From assembly GCA_947172415.1 (NCBI GenBank), contig OX359198.1, forward strand, positions 4,247,401 through 4,311,400: a stretch of DNA of 64,000 nucleotides, written 5' to 3'. A model generated the notes under the pieces. That model did not search any database. It was not told the origin of the DNA and saw only the letters and a list, made by a program, of their open reading frames with translations. The stretch is from Chondrosia reniformis. Taxonomy: Eukaryota; Porifera; Demospongiae; Chondrillida; Chondrillidae. This document shows positions 42,434 through 52,795 of the stretch, piece after piece; the first letter of the stretch is position 1; every line of letters starts with the position of its first letter. The position numbers and the translations under genes were made by a program.

Positions 42434-43545
42434 TCTATACAATATACTTTTCATGGAACATCTAAAATAGGTTACGAGTTCTGAGCATGCTCTAAGGCAC
42501 ATGTATATAGCTTCTTGCATAACTGTGTGCACTTTCATGTTGTATTTATAACATTTTTTATGACATCTTTTTAACATTTTACTTTCTTATATAGTGCTGC
42601 ATGGGGTATACTCTCTCCCTAATGTGCAATGCACATGGTGCACTTAAAAATTATATAATGAATTATATATTGAATATATATGTGTCAGTCGAAAATTGAA
42701 AATGCAGATTATTTCGGAATTTAATGTGGAGAAAAACGAGATTAAAGTTAACGTTAAATCGCGTGATTTTAAGTCAGGACTACGTGATCTTGTTGGATAT
42801 CATTGTGTAGGAGAGCTTTTCTTTAGGATTTTCTTTGCGATGATTAGCGCACAAGACACCGGAGATTAAGAGCAAAGAAGATGAATTCCGAAGAGAAATG
42901 TTTACTGTGCTCGCCATCTAATGAGGAAAGAGGAATTCATCAGTCACGAAACTCTCCTTTGGTTGAATCTCTTTTACCAAACTGTGTGCAACCATTATCA
43001 TCCACACAAAGCCCAACAGTGCCATCATCAAAGCTTATTTCTGAATTGTGTCTTATTTACTGATTATTGCTGACTAGCTCTGCAGGAAACAACATCACGA
43101 ATTATGAAGAATACACTGCTTCTAAGTCAGAATCAAAGTACTAATCCAAACACGATAAAAGCTAAGGTAAAATTTGCTGTTTACTCCGCTCACGGAGGCC
43201 ATTTTCCTATCTCATTAATTCTTCATAATGTATTCCAAAAGGTTCGCATTCTCCACCTCTAGGTGTTTGAAGGGCTGTAACTTCACAACGGATGGACGTT
43301 TCAATTCAAAAGTTGGTACACCCAAATGAAAAATTGTTTTACCATAATCTCCCGGAAATCTTCAAACCCGAATAATCTGTGATTTCAATCCTTGACTGCC
43401 ACATATGTAATAAAAATATATACTTCAAATCCATGCAATCCACCATAATATATTATTCTTATCATCAATGGCCAAATAACATTCATATATATATATTAAT
43501 AAAATTACTGTAGCTATATGTCCTATCATGTAAACCATAATATAC
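42434..43545. other. Stretch without a recognisable gene
   Basis: A 60-codon frame at 42881-43063 (MNSEEKCLLCSPSNEE) has no family signature and no convincing splice context. Otherwise AT-rich, no repeat seen. Confidence 0.35.
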
Positions 43546-43792
43546 ACTAGAAATATTAAAAATTTTCTACAAAAATAGTGAAGATGTAGGGATGACACAA
43601 AAAGTATAGAAAAACAAGAAAGGGATGTTACACAATGAAGCATTAGCTATACATGAATCCTACAAGCAAGGGTGTTGTATGATTCATGCATAGCTAATAC
43701 TTCATTGTGTAACATCCCTTTCTTGTTTCTCTACTTTTTGTGTCATCCCTACATCTTTGCTATTTTTGTGGAACATTTTTAATATTTCTAGT
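43546..43792. mobile_element. Fold-back MITE family B, 247-bp near-perfect hairpin
   Basis: The left arm runs from ACTAGAAATATTAAAA through GATGTAGGGATGACACAAAA and GGGATGTTACACAATGAAG. It is mirrored by the right arm to TTTCTAGT with only a few changes over about 115 bp, leaving a loop of about 15-20 bp. The core AAAAAGTA-GAAAAACAAGAAAG matches the MITE at 49341-49590. Transcribed, it would form a long double-stranded stem. Confidence 0.8.
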
Positions 43793-44337
43793 TTCTGTAC
43801 TTTTTATGGAGTATGGGCTAGGAATTATAATTGTATACCATTTAGGTTTTGCAATCTTCGACTGATTATGACGTCATTAAAATGGCGAAATTATTGAGGC
43901 CTTGACTCTGGGGCCATGAAAACCGTCATACTCAATAATAGCGTTATTGCTCTCGCTTCTACAAAAGAATACAGCACGGAAAATTTGCAATAATTTCGTT
44001 TAACAATTAGTCCAAAAGCTTATATAGTTTTTAGTTATGGCTGACGAAGAAGAATAAGAATAAGAAGATGACAAGATGATGATAAGAATATGAAGAAGAT
44101 GAAAATGGGAATTTTTAAAGTTTATTATTTCGCCAGCGGGACATATTCGCTTGCCTTTAAGGTCTATTTAGAGTATATATATTGTATATTTAGCTATACA
44201 TAGCCTTGTTTTGTCGATTTTCGGCCTATTTCGGGATTTTGCTCCTATACCGATGTATGGGGAAAACGAAAAAAACCGTGTCATCCCTACATAGGGAGTA
44301 CTACCGTACTCCCTGATATAAGCATGTATTTAATACA
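43793..44337. other. Spacer with the CCATCCCTAC-type repeat end
   Basis: 44041-44106 is purine-rich (repeated GAAGAAGA and GATGA). At 44279-44319, TGTCATCCCTACATAGGGAG and TACTACCGTACTCCCTGATA closely match the ends at 50297-50333 and 50528-50570. GGGAGTAC-TACC-GTACTCCC is a perfect short hairpin. Confidence 0.6.
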
Positions 44338-47137
44338 TATAGGGTAATATACCCTATACCCGGACAGTGCCTATAGTCGGACACTCTACAAAAAAGTGGT
44401 CCTGTAAAACGTACATACAAAATTTCTCAGCTTGAACTTACTTAATAGATACCTCAACTATCTTACTTCAAAGAAATATAGTTATTTTTCGAAAAGCGTT
44501 CGTTTTTTCCGTAATGCAGGACGATTTCACAACGTTTCCTTTTCATTTTGCAACAATAAAACCGGAAAAAGGCGGAGCTAAGAATCACAGAATTTTAAAT
44601 TGCGTGGTAAACAGCCATAAAACAATCAATTAATTCAGGAAAAAAAGCATTCTACTCCTCAAGACATCGACTACGCAAAAAACGTTATTAAATATCCATA
44701 GCAGTCAAGGAAGGTTAGCTGCTTTGATATACATTCATGACATCTAATTGCCTATTGTTGGACAGTATAAATAGTAGATAATTGCATATAAATTTGTAGA
44801 CCAATGACATCCAATGAGAGAAGGCAGCATGGTCAGGATTTGGAGAAGGCAGTAGGATTAGTTTTAGAGGGCAAAATGTCACTAAGGCAAGCAGAGGCGA
44901 CTTTTGGTATCCCAAAGAGTACCATAGGAGATTACACCTCTGGAAGGCGAGAGATTGGATCCACCAAGGGACCACCAACAGTCCTTACACCTTATGAAGA
45001 AAAGCAGCTAGCAGACTGGGCCTTAGAAATGGCAACCATTGGGTATGGCTGTATAAAAGACCAGATTATGCAGACAGTAGCAAAGCTGATTAAAGCTGAC
45101 AACAGACCAAACCCTTTCACAAATGATCAACCAGGGTATAAATGGTGGACAGGTTTTCTGAAACGTCATCCACATCTTTCCATGAGGAAACCAGAGAATC
45201 TGGATATGTATCGGGCTGTATCATGTACAAAAGATAAACTAAAGAAATGGTGTAGTGATTTTCAGCAGTTTTTGGAAGTTCATGAGATTGGTGAGGATCC
45301 AAGAAGATTTTGGAATGCAGATGAAAGCGGCTTTACACTCTGTCCAAAAACTGGGAAAATCCTCGCCGAGAAGAATGTTCGTGATTTATATTCAGTTGTG
45401 GGTTCTGCAAAGGAACAAATTACCACCCTATGTGCTCGTTCAGCAGCAGGTGAGGCAATTCCTCCAATGCACATATTTGCTGGTCAACGTTTTGGATACA
45501 ATCCATTGGAAGGAGCTGTGCCTGGAGCTTATTTTGGCAAATCGCCAACAGGATGGATTGATACAGAGTTGTTCTATGGTTGGCTGGCAAATCACTTTGC
45601 ATGTCATGTGGTAATTCGTCCTGTTGTCCTCCTTGTTGATGGGCACAAATCTCATATTAATCTTGAAATATCCTGATTCTGCAAAGAAAACAGGATCTTT
45701 CTCTACTGCCTTCCACCTCACTCATCCCATATTACACAACTACTGGATGTTGGATTTTTCAAACCTCTAAAGGCCATGTGGAGGAAGGAATGTGCAAAGT
45801 ATCGAATGGCAAATCCTGGGCACTTTGTATCAAAAAAGGTATTTTCTAGTGTGTTTAAGGAGGCTTGGCTACACACAGTGCAACCTACTTTACTTATCAA
45901 TTCATTCCGTGGGGCTGGGATTTACCTTCTTAACTTCAGTAATATCAATGAAGCCCGACTTGCTCCTTCTAAATTATTTCATCCAGGTGACTCTGAAGAT
46001 CAACCTACCTCAGAGTCTGCAAGTAACACATTGAAGGCTGGTTCACATCAAGGCAATAGTCAAGCCCTCATTGCACTAGAGTCAGTTTTAGACAGAGGAA
46101 CAATTGAAAAATATAATGTTAGATATGAAGAGGGATATGACCTAACAAATGATAACGTCTATACTACTTGGAAAAAGTTAAAAGATCTTCACGTTGCTGA
46201 TGCAAGACCTAAAACTACTGAATCTGGTAATGATGACAGGCTTGAGCTCCAGGAAATGTACCAAGACAACAGGATTCCACCATCAATTTCCATTGATCTG
46301 ACACCCGGAAGGGCTAAAATCACCATGTCCTCAGTTATAGATAGTATCTTAGTGTTACCAAAAAAGAAGAATGATAGTAGGAAGCCAAAGCGGAGATAAA
46401 AATCGGTAGAAATGCCTAGACATCTCTCTGGTCAACAGATGATAACTATCCTTGACTGTAAAGAAAAAGAGAAACAAGAGGAAGAAAGTAGAAAGGCTAA
46501 ACTAAAAGCAGACCGAGAAGAAAAGAGAAAGAAGCAAGAGGCAGATAAAAATAGGAAGCAACAGGAAAAAGAGAGAATGGCACAGAAAAGAGAAGAGGAA
46601 CATAGGAGAAAGAATGGTAAACAAAAGGCTGTGAAGCATTCCAGAAGGCAAAGGCCAATTGCATTTCATCAGGATGTGGTGGATGATGGTATTTGCGGTA
46701 CCTGTGGGACAAATGACACTGGAAATTGGATTTGCTGTGATAATTGTTCAACATGGCACCATCTTACCTGTGTTGGTCTTCGGAGCTCTAAAAGCCTTGA
46801 AAATGACATTTGGATGTGCACAAACTGCTAGATATATTTGTATGACTGCTTTTTATTATTATTTTTGCTGTTCTACTACCTTAAACGCCTTGCAAAACAC
46901 TTTTTTAACCTGTCCGACTTTAGGCAAAAATGTCCGGGATTTGGCGATATTACGTCATGGTCAATAGTGAATTCCTCGCTGGATGAGGAATAATATTTTC
47001 TTAAGTTAAAACAGTTCTGGAAAGTACAGATCATAGCTCTACCTGAATGTACCCTTGATTTGTCTACGTATGTTCTCTCATAGTTTTTATTGAAGAAATA
47101 TTATTAGGTGTCCGGGATATGGCTAATCTACCCTATA
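44338..47137 (+). mobile_element. pogo-like transposon encoding a PHD-finger transposase, 2.8 kb
   Basis: The left end TATAGGGTAATATACCCTAT followed by ACCCGGACA is matched in inverse at the right (reverse complement TATAGGGTAGATTAGCCATA then TCCCGGACA). This gives terminal inverted repeats of about 29 bp with a few changes, with TA at the extreme ends as expected for a TA target. CCGGACA motifs recur near the ends (44386, 46914, 46933), possible transposase-binding sites. The single gene on the plus strand has two in-frame stops. Confidence 0.85.
44804..46831 (+). pseudogene. pogo-like DDE transposase with C-terminal PHD finger
   Basis: One frame of 675 codons with stops at 45674-45676 (TGA) and 46397-46399 (TAA) and no frameshift. 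Residues 8-55 form a Psq-type helix-turn-helix (LRQAEATFGIPKSTIGDYTS). About 75-140 is a CENP-B-like DNA-binding half (YKWWTGFLKRHPHLSMRKPE). The DDE_1 domain has FWNADESGFTLCP, VVLLVDGHKSHIN and SSHITQLLDVGFFKPL, giving three Asp. Residues 552-605 are a highly charged Lys/Glu/Arg coiled coil. Residues 630-675 are a C4HC3 PHD finger: CGTC, CCDNC, WHHLTC, MCTNC. The PHD and transposase are in the same frame across the TAA, so they belonged to one protein. PHD fingers read histone H3 tails; a role in target choice is inference. Confidence 0.9.
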
Positions 47138-48261
47138 TATATAGATCTAACTAAAGCTGTGAAATCTGCAAAAATCCCAATTTTGACTTTTGGACCTGGA
47201 ATATATATATAAATAAATTCTCATGGAAGGTCACCTATATATATCAATTCATATATATGTGCATTTCCATGATTATTATTGTATACACCTAATTATTTTG
47301 TAATAATGTATGCAAATTGCTGTACATTATATTTAATAATCAATTGCAACATAACATATATATATAGAACCACAGACAGCTATACACAGCTGTTTCAAGC
47401 TTCTCGGCTCTCATCAGTGTGGTGCACTATATATATAAAATGCGAGCTCAGCACAAATCATCCATTTTCCTACAAGCAATTTCATTGCATGCATAAGGAA
47501 ATTAATAAATGGCAAATCATTATATGACATTTGCATCACAGCTCATGATCATATATATATATTGAATAAAAAATCCGGTGGGGTAGATTAATATACTATA
47601 TATATCACAGAGGGATTTGACTAACAAAAAGTACTCTGCCAGAACCACGTCTAGTTCCAAAGTGAACATCTGTTTCTAGGCAAATGGCATGTGAGCAAAT
47701 GTTCTAAATGGGAAAAAAAACGGAATGGATTTCCAAAGAAGTGGTCCAAATTTCACATATGTGCCTAAATTCATCTGCAATAAAACATTACATTGCCATG
47801 TAAACCAAACATAGTGTAAATCAATCCACTTGCAGCTGAAACCTGAGTGGAAATCTTAATGAAATAATTTATATTTATTATTTATAATTTATTTATAAAT
47901 AATTTATTATTGACATATATATATGTCAATTTGGCCTTCAAAAGTCCACAGAAAATGACAATTAAAGCTTCTTTTGTAACTCTATCTAAAGATGACTCAA
48001 AAACAGGTGGCAAAGGAATCACTGATCTCCTTCCCATATATCACTGGAAACAGGTTTAAAGCAGACAGAAGCAGACAGAAAGAGACCCTTTCAAATTGGT
48101 TTAACCCAAAAGAGAACCAAAGGCATCTTGGTATTATTGGGACAAACTTGAGGTAAGAATAAAATTAAGGATGCAAAATTTCACATAAGTTGGATCTCCA
48201 TACTTATGTTATTAGTGGGATATCCGCCTAATATACCATTCATCCTTTGAAAAGCAAGTAA
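47138..48261. other. AT-rich stretch without a recognisable gene
   Basis: Many TATATA runs (47141-47240, 47360-47610, 47915-47935) and a self-complementary stretch around 47870-47905 (AATTTATATTTATTATTTAT). AAAGCAGACAGAAGCAGACAG at 48058-48078 is a short direct duplication of GCAGACAGAA. No gene seen. Confidence 0.4.
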
Positions 48262-49300
48262 TCAAAAACTACACACTGGGCCAAAGTCCCTTATACACTC
48301 AAGTGCATATTGCGATTCAAATACTTCAGAGTACAAAGCCTCACCTTGTAGACAAAAATCAGTTAACAATTTATGGGTCTCGGCAATTTCATGTGGCTTA
48401 ATAAGTATACTGCATGCCTTTACAAACATTTGCCAACATTTGCATTTGTAATCATTATTTGGCAGAATAGACCTTAAGCAAGGCAGGAAAAACAATAATG
48501 CCCAATTTTCCACTGCTTGGCACTGAAGGAAGAAAACCCAAAGGATAGCTTAAATGGTATTCTCCCAACATCAGATGGACCAATAAAATTATCCACTTTT
48601 TCTTGGATGGATTGGAAAGCATTAGGCTTTGTCATCATGTGTTTTACAGATCCTAATGGGGTCAATAATAACCATTCTATATAGTTGGGTCAAAGTAAGG
48701 CAATTTAAAAGTACTGAATACTTGATGCCATATACTCTTGTTGTATCTTCCTTTGCTCCTTTTGAGAAGTTGATGAATGCCATTTGTCTGTAAAGGACGG
48801 AACAAGTGACAGCTCCTTTTTTTCCAGCTTTCAGTGTCAAACCTACCATAATCAATGTCTGCTGCATATGTAAAAGCTTTTAAACATTTAAGACATCCTC
48901 TAAAATTCACAAAACCTGACACTTTCCTTGCTGCTGCGGTATATCACGTGCCACACACAACAGAACTGCTCTAGCAAGTATTTTCCCACAGTCAGTACTT
49001 ATTTCTATATAAGCCTCTGTTCCAAAATGCCTTCAATTCAGCAACTAATGGTTCAAATATGAAGTTTAGGTTAGCAGGTTCTTTTCAGCCAGGTATAAGA
49101 CCAACCAGCAAAACAGTTTTTGGGCTTAAATCTCTCGACCTTGGGTAAATTTTGTAGAGCTAAAAAAATTGCACCCAAAGAATATGGGGTATGATCAAAG
49201 GGCTGAAAAAATCAACTTTAACATAAATGTAGAAGTGTGCACACTACTTAAAATAGGCAAAGACCTATGGTCCTGAAATTCTTTCCATATACTTCCATGG
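48262..49300 (-). pseudogene. EnSpm/CACTA (tnp2-like) transposase relic
   Basis: Minus-strand blocks in several frames follow the order of this transposase family. They are NLNFIFEPLVAELKAFW near 49040-49090, then AARKVSGFVNFRGCLKCLKA and YGRFDTESWKKRS (48922-48800). Next are LPYFDPT (48680), LGSVKHMM (48650), GPSDVGRIPFKLSFGFSSFS and AKQWK (48580-48510). Last come LPNNDYKCKCWQMFVKACSI and ALECIRDFGPVCSF (48470-48265). At least three frameshifts break it. Only the middle of the protein remains; no CACTA termini were found. The family assignment comes from memory of cnidarian and sponge relatives. Confidence 0.7.
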
Positions 49301-49340
49301 TAAACATCACTGAGGTCAGGAGTTGGACCAACATTATAAA

Positions 49341-49590
49341 GTTAAATAAAAACATGCAAAAATGAAGTTAAAAGTAGGGATGGCACTATCATCATGGATA
49401 TACTAGAAGTAGGGATCGATGCGCCCAAACATAGAAGTGATGTGTATAGTTAAGTTTCAGTATGCCACTTCTGCAATGTTAACCTTACCATATGATCACT
49501 TTCTTGTTTCGTTACTTTTTCTAGATGTGCCAATCACTGTTATAGTGCCATCCCTACTTTTAACTTCATTTTTGAATGTTTTTATTTAAC
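49341..49590. mobile_element. Fold-back MITE family B, 250 bp with 49-bp inverted ends
   Basis: GTTAAATAAAAACATGCAAA then AATGAAGTTAAAAGTAGGGA and TGGCACTAT (49341-49389) is repeated in inverse at 49542-49590 with one mismatch. Such near-identity implies a recent insertion. The interior matches 10505-10735 in the opposite orientation and parts of 43546-43792. No coding frame. Confidence 0.88.
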
Positions 49591-50103
49591 TTGTATTGCC
49601 CCTTTTTCTTGTTAATATTTGTTTTGAAAGTTTTCTTGGCGAAAACTCGAAATAAAGTAACAGAACAGACGATATAATAGAGCTCTAAATTAAAAAATGG
49701 CGTCCGAAAAGATCCCAAATTTGATAAATATGTTTTCTACCATTCCTTAACATTCAGTTTAGGATATTAAAGGGTCCATAATCGTTAAGAATACGACTGT
49801 ATATAGGCCCTGCAAAGCGACTAAGAAATTCGATCGCGGGTGGTGGCAGTACCACAAATATTACTCATCGAGTTACTTATTTTATATACAGAGAATTTGA
49901 AACTTAATGAAAAAATGGCGTTAAAAGAGGCCCTAAATTTGGCACTTTCAAAAGTAACACGCTTCGGATGGAGCGCGTTGAAATCTAGGGTAGCCTATTC
50001 CCTAGTTTGGAAACATTCATGACCATTTAGTATTTGTATGTACCTGCGTAAGTTCGCATGTTAGCGCTAGCTCATTTGAAAAAAGAAGAAAAAATGAGGA
50101 ATT
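49591..50103. other. Stretch without a recognisable gene
   Basis: No motif seen. The 60-codon frame at 49840-50022 has no supporting feature. The right end may belong to the repeat duplicated at 50104-50572, since its left boundary is set only by where the two copies stop matching. Confidence 0.35.
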
Positions 50104-50572
50104 GCAGAATTTGGCCTATTTCGGTTTAACCACTTTGCAAAGGTTGTAGAGCATCGAAACATGTTTTGGTGTTTAGAAAAGCATGCAAAAGCGACTGCAA
50201 ACACACGAATGCAACCGAAAATCTCAACATTGTTGATTTATTAGGTGTTAATTGATAATACATTGAATAGGGCGGCCATGTTTTTTTCGACCATCCCTAC
50301 TTAGTGAGTACTACCGTACTCTATGATTATTATTATTAAATTTCAGAATTTGGCCCATTTCGGTTTAACCACTTTGCGAAGGTTGTAGAGCATTGAAACA
50401 TGTTTTGGCGTTTAAAAAAGCGTGCAAAAACAACTGCAAACACTCGAATGTGACCGAAAATCCTATCGTTGTTGATTTATGAGGTGTTTATTGATAATAC
50501 ATTGGATAGGGCAGCCATCTTTTTTTCGGCCATCCCTACTTAGTGAGTACTGCCGTAGTACTCTCTGATAAT
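50104..50572 (+). repeat. Tandem duplication of a 230-bp repeat end with a hairpin
   Basis: Copy 1 (50104-50335) and copy 2 (50344-50572) both run from CAGAATTTGGCC through TTTCGGTTTAACCACTTTGC, ACATGTTTTGG, TTGATAATACATTG and GGCCATC- or GACCATCCCTACTTAGTGAG to GTACTACCGTACTC or a near form, then TGAT and AT-rich triplets. GAGTAC-TACC-GTACTC is a short hairpin at each copy's end. A related end lies at 44279-44319 and a degenerate part at 3845-3915. A terminal hairpin followed by CTGAT recalls Helitron 3' ends, but the hairpin is too close to the terminus for a confident call. Confidence 0.7.
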
Positions 50573-50889
50573 AATACTTACTGTACAGGATGCCATATTA
50601 TTACAGTCACATGGTTGCTTAACAAAATCCGGTACAGCGCAGAAGTCAAAAGTGTTAACATTATGCGTAAAATTGTCACTGAAAACAATCCAACAGAAAA
50701 ACACATCTATAAACAAACAAACAAAGATATATTGAACAAAACATTAATGATAATTACTTGTGGTTTGATTATTACTTTGATTATACATTGATTATTACTT
50801 TGATTATACATTGAACACAACATTAATTATAATCTTGTGGTTTGATTTGTACAGGTACACACACAGTTTGTATAAGAGTGGTATTCATT

Positions 50890-50990
50890 AAAGATCAAGA
50901 TTCCTAGAGTCATCGATGAAGGCTAAAATCTGTGAAACTGCTGTCTGGCCCGTCAAAATATTAATCCTCATCCAAAGCTCTATACGTCAT
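50890..50990 (+). repeat. Coding-like module, degenerate copy
   Basis: AAGATCAAGATTCCTAGAGT, then GAAGG and CTGCTGTCTGGCCCG, then CTCATCCAAAGCTCT, matches 51090-51210 with a deletion in the middle. Its frame has a stop after the first 15 codons. Confidence 0.55.
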
Positions 50991-51060
50991 TTCATCATCT
51001 GTGTTAAAACCTAATTTAACTGTTGGCACTACAATTGTGTTCATAAGACGTATGTAGATT

Positions 51061-51241
51061 TAGCACAGAGAACCAAGGACTTACAAAAGATCAAGAAGAA
51101 GACAAAGATTCCCAGGGTCATTGAGGAAGGGTGGAATTCTCAGAAACAGCTGTCTGGCCCGGCCAGTGGAAAAAAAGAGAAGAAGGAGAAAACTCTTGTA
51201 CCCTCATCCATAACTCTCACTAGGTTTAGTTCCCTATAGAT
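51061..51241 (+). repeat. Coding-like module, best copy
   Basis: The plus strand reads a basic peptide with KKKTKIPRVIEEGWNSQKQL, SGPASGKKEKKEKTLVPSSI and TLTRFSSL, then a stop (TAG at 51236). Copies lie at 50890 (degenerate) and, inverted, at 4004-4192. Both full copies end in the same peptide pattern and GTTTAGTTCCC-like sequence, so selection or recent copying kept the frame. The function is unknown. Confidence 0.55.
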
Positions 51242-51424
51242 ATTTATTCTAAAGTAGATGTAACATGTTGCAAATGATGTGTACTATATATGTATGTACG
51301 TATGTCTACCCTAAATCATAGTTCCAGAAAAAAGATGCGGAAATCTATACATACATAAATGTATTGTATCATACGTGTCCTATTACGTATCCTATACGTG
51401 TCATTGTTTCCTTGATTTGACAAG

Positions 51425-52795
51425 ATGGCGGCAGCTAGATTTCGATTTCGATTTGTGTTCACGCTGCTTTGGATTTGTCTCTCTTATTTGATTATCTCCA
51501 GAAAGACTAGAAGTACCGCTGTCGATTCTAATGGCGATATTCTTTTTGCCCCTAGCCAGCTCATATCTAGTGGAAAGTCCTCTGTGCTTATCTGTGTATG
51601 CAGAAGAAGCTCACGCCTTGGTCCTCACCTTCAGCGCCTGCTTTTTTCATCCTTTTCTGGCCTGTACTGGCTTATTTTGCTTGCAGGAGATGTGGAAGCC
51701 AACCCTGGACCGGTTAAATTCCCGTGCACTGTCTGTCAGAAGCCTGTGAAGACCAATCAACGTGGCGTTTGCTGTGATGTCTGCGATCTATGGACACATG
51801 TGAATTGTGCACGATTAAAGGATGAGGAATACAGACGGCTGAGTTTTGAACGTCACTTGGAATGGATGTGTCCATTGTGTGTTTTGGGTAGTCTACCTTT
51901 CCCAGACTTAGACAATGGTGTTCTTGAAGGGACTTCAGCACATGTTTTTCCTCAGTTGGTTAGTTCCATCACTACAGCAGATCAGAACTTTAGTTTTCTT
52001 CCAGGCAGCTTAAGCTATGCCCATCTTAATGTTCAATCTCTTGCACCCAAATTGGAAGAAATTCAGATATTTTTGCAGAGGGCTTCTGGTCATGTTATTC
52101 TTGGATTGAGTGAAACATGGCTGGGTGACTTGTTTTCTGACTTGGCAGTCTCTGTGGCCTCCTATATCTCTTATCGTAGGGATCGCCCACATGGGCGTGG
52201 AGGGGGGTTACTTGTTTATGTTCCAGAGACTCTTCGTAGTCGAAGAAGGTATGACCTTGAACCCCAGTCCATCGAAGCCATTTGGGTTGAGGTATGGGCT
52301 AGGGGTTCTCAAACATTATTGTGCAACCTCTATAACCCTCCTAGTACCAATGTTGAGTTTTTGGAGGAATTGGGGTATATGTTTGAGGTTGCAGTTGGCG
52401 AGAAGAAGGAGATTATTATCATGGGTGACTTTAACTGTGATGTAAACTCACCTAGTTCAATGACGAATCAGTTATTATCCATTATGTCCGAGTACCAACT
52501 GACTCAGACAATTACTGAATCAACTAGGGTCACAGCAAACTCACGAACTCTAATTGATCACTGCTATGTTACATCTTCTATGGCTTCTGTTCCATCTGGA
52601 GTTAGGTCATTAGCAGGCAGTGATCATTATATGATCTACATCACACTACAATCCGTCAGAAAGTCTGCCAAGGCTGCTACAATCAAACAAGTAAGGTCTT
52701 TTAAGAAATGTAATGTGGATAATTTGCTTAATGATATGGTAAAGACCCCTTGGGATGTGATTGACACTTTCGATGATGCAGATGATGGTTTCTGA
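51425..52795 (+). CDS. LINE protein N-terminal half: 2A-like leader, PHD-like finger, APE endonuclease
   Basis: 456 codons without a stop. Residues 1-30 are a hydrophobic, Arg-flanked leader. Residues 88-96 are GDVEANPGP, the 2A consensus (D-[VI]-E-x-N-P-G-P), preceded by a Leu-rich stretch as in active 2A sequences; the ribosome would skip between G95 and P96. Residues 101-152 form a PHD-like finger (CTVC, CCDVC, WTHVNC, MCPLC). The endonuclease runs from SYAHLNVQSL (about 197) through GLSETWLGD (catalytic Glu), IIMGDFNCDV (Asp-x-Asn) and LIDHCYV to AGSDHYMI (catalytic His). The frame ends soon after because of the internal deletion, so the native protein would have gone on into RT. Confidence 0.92.
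   Translation: MAAARFRFRFVFTLLWICLSYLIISRKTRSTAVDSNGDILFAPSQLISSGKSSVLICVCRRSSRLGPHLQRLLFSSFSGLYWLILLAGDVEANPGPVKFPCTVCQKPVKTNQRGVCCDVCDLWTHVNCARLKDEEYRRLSFERHLEWMCPLCVLGSLPFPDLDNGVLEGTSAHVFPQLVSSITTADQNFSFLPGSLSYAHLNVQSLAPKLEEIQIFLQRASGHVILGLSETWLGDLFSDLAVSVASYISYRRDRPHGRGGGLLVYVPETLRSRRRYDLEPQSIEAIWVEVWARGSQTLLCNLYNPPSTNVEFLEELGYMFEVAVGEKKEIIIMGDFNCDVNSPSSMTNQLLSIMSEYQLTQTITESTRVTANSRTLIDHCYVTSSMASVPSGVRSLAGSDHYMIYITLQSVRKSAKAATIKQVRSFKKCNVDNLLNDMVKTPWDVIDTFDDADDGF

Noticed and set aside
42881..43063. 60-codon frame with CLLC near the start
   Set aside because: Too short, no splice partners or family pattern.
46497..46754. Minus-strand 85-codon frame
   Set aside because: Antisense of the charged coiled coil and PHD region of the pogo transposase.
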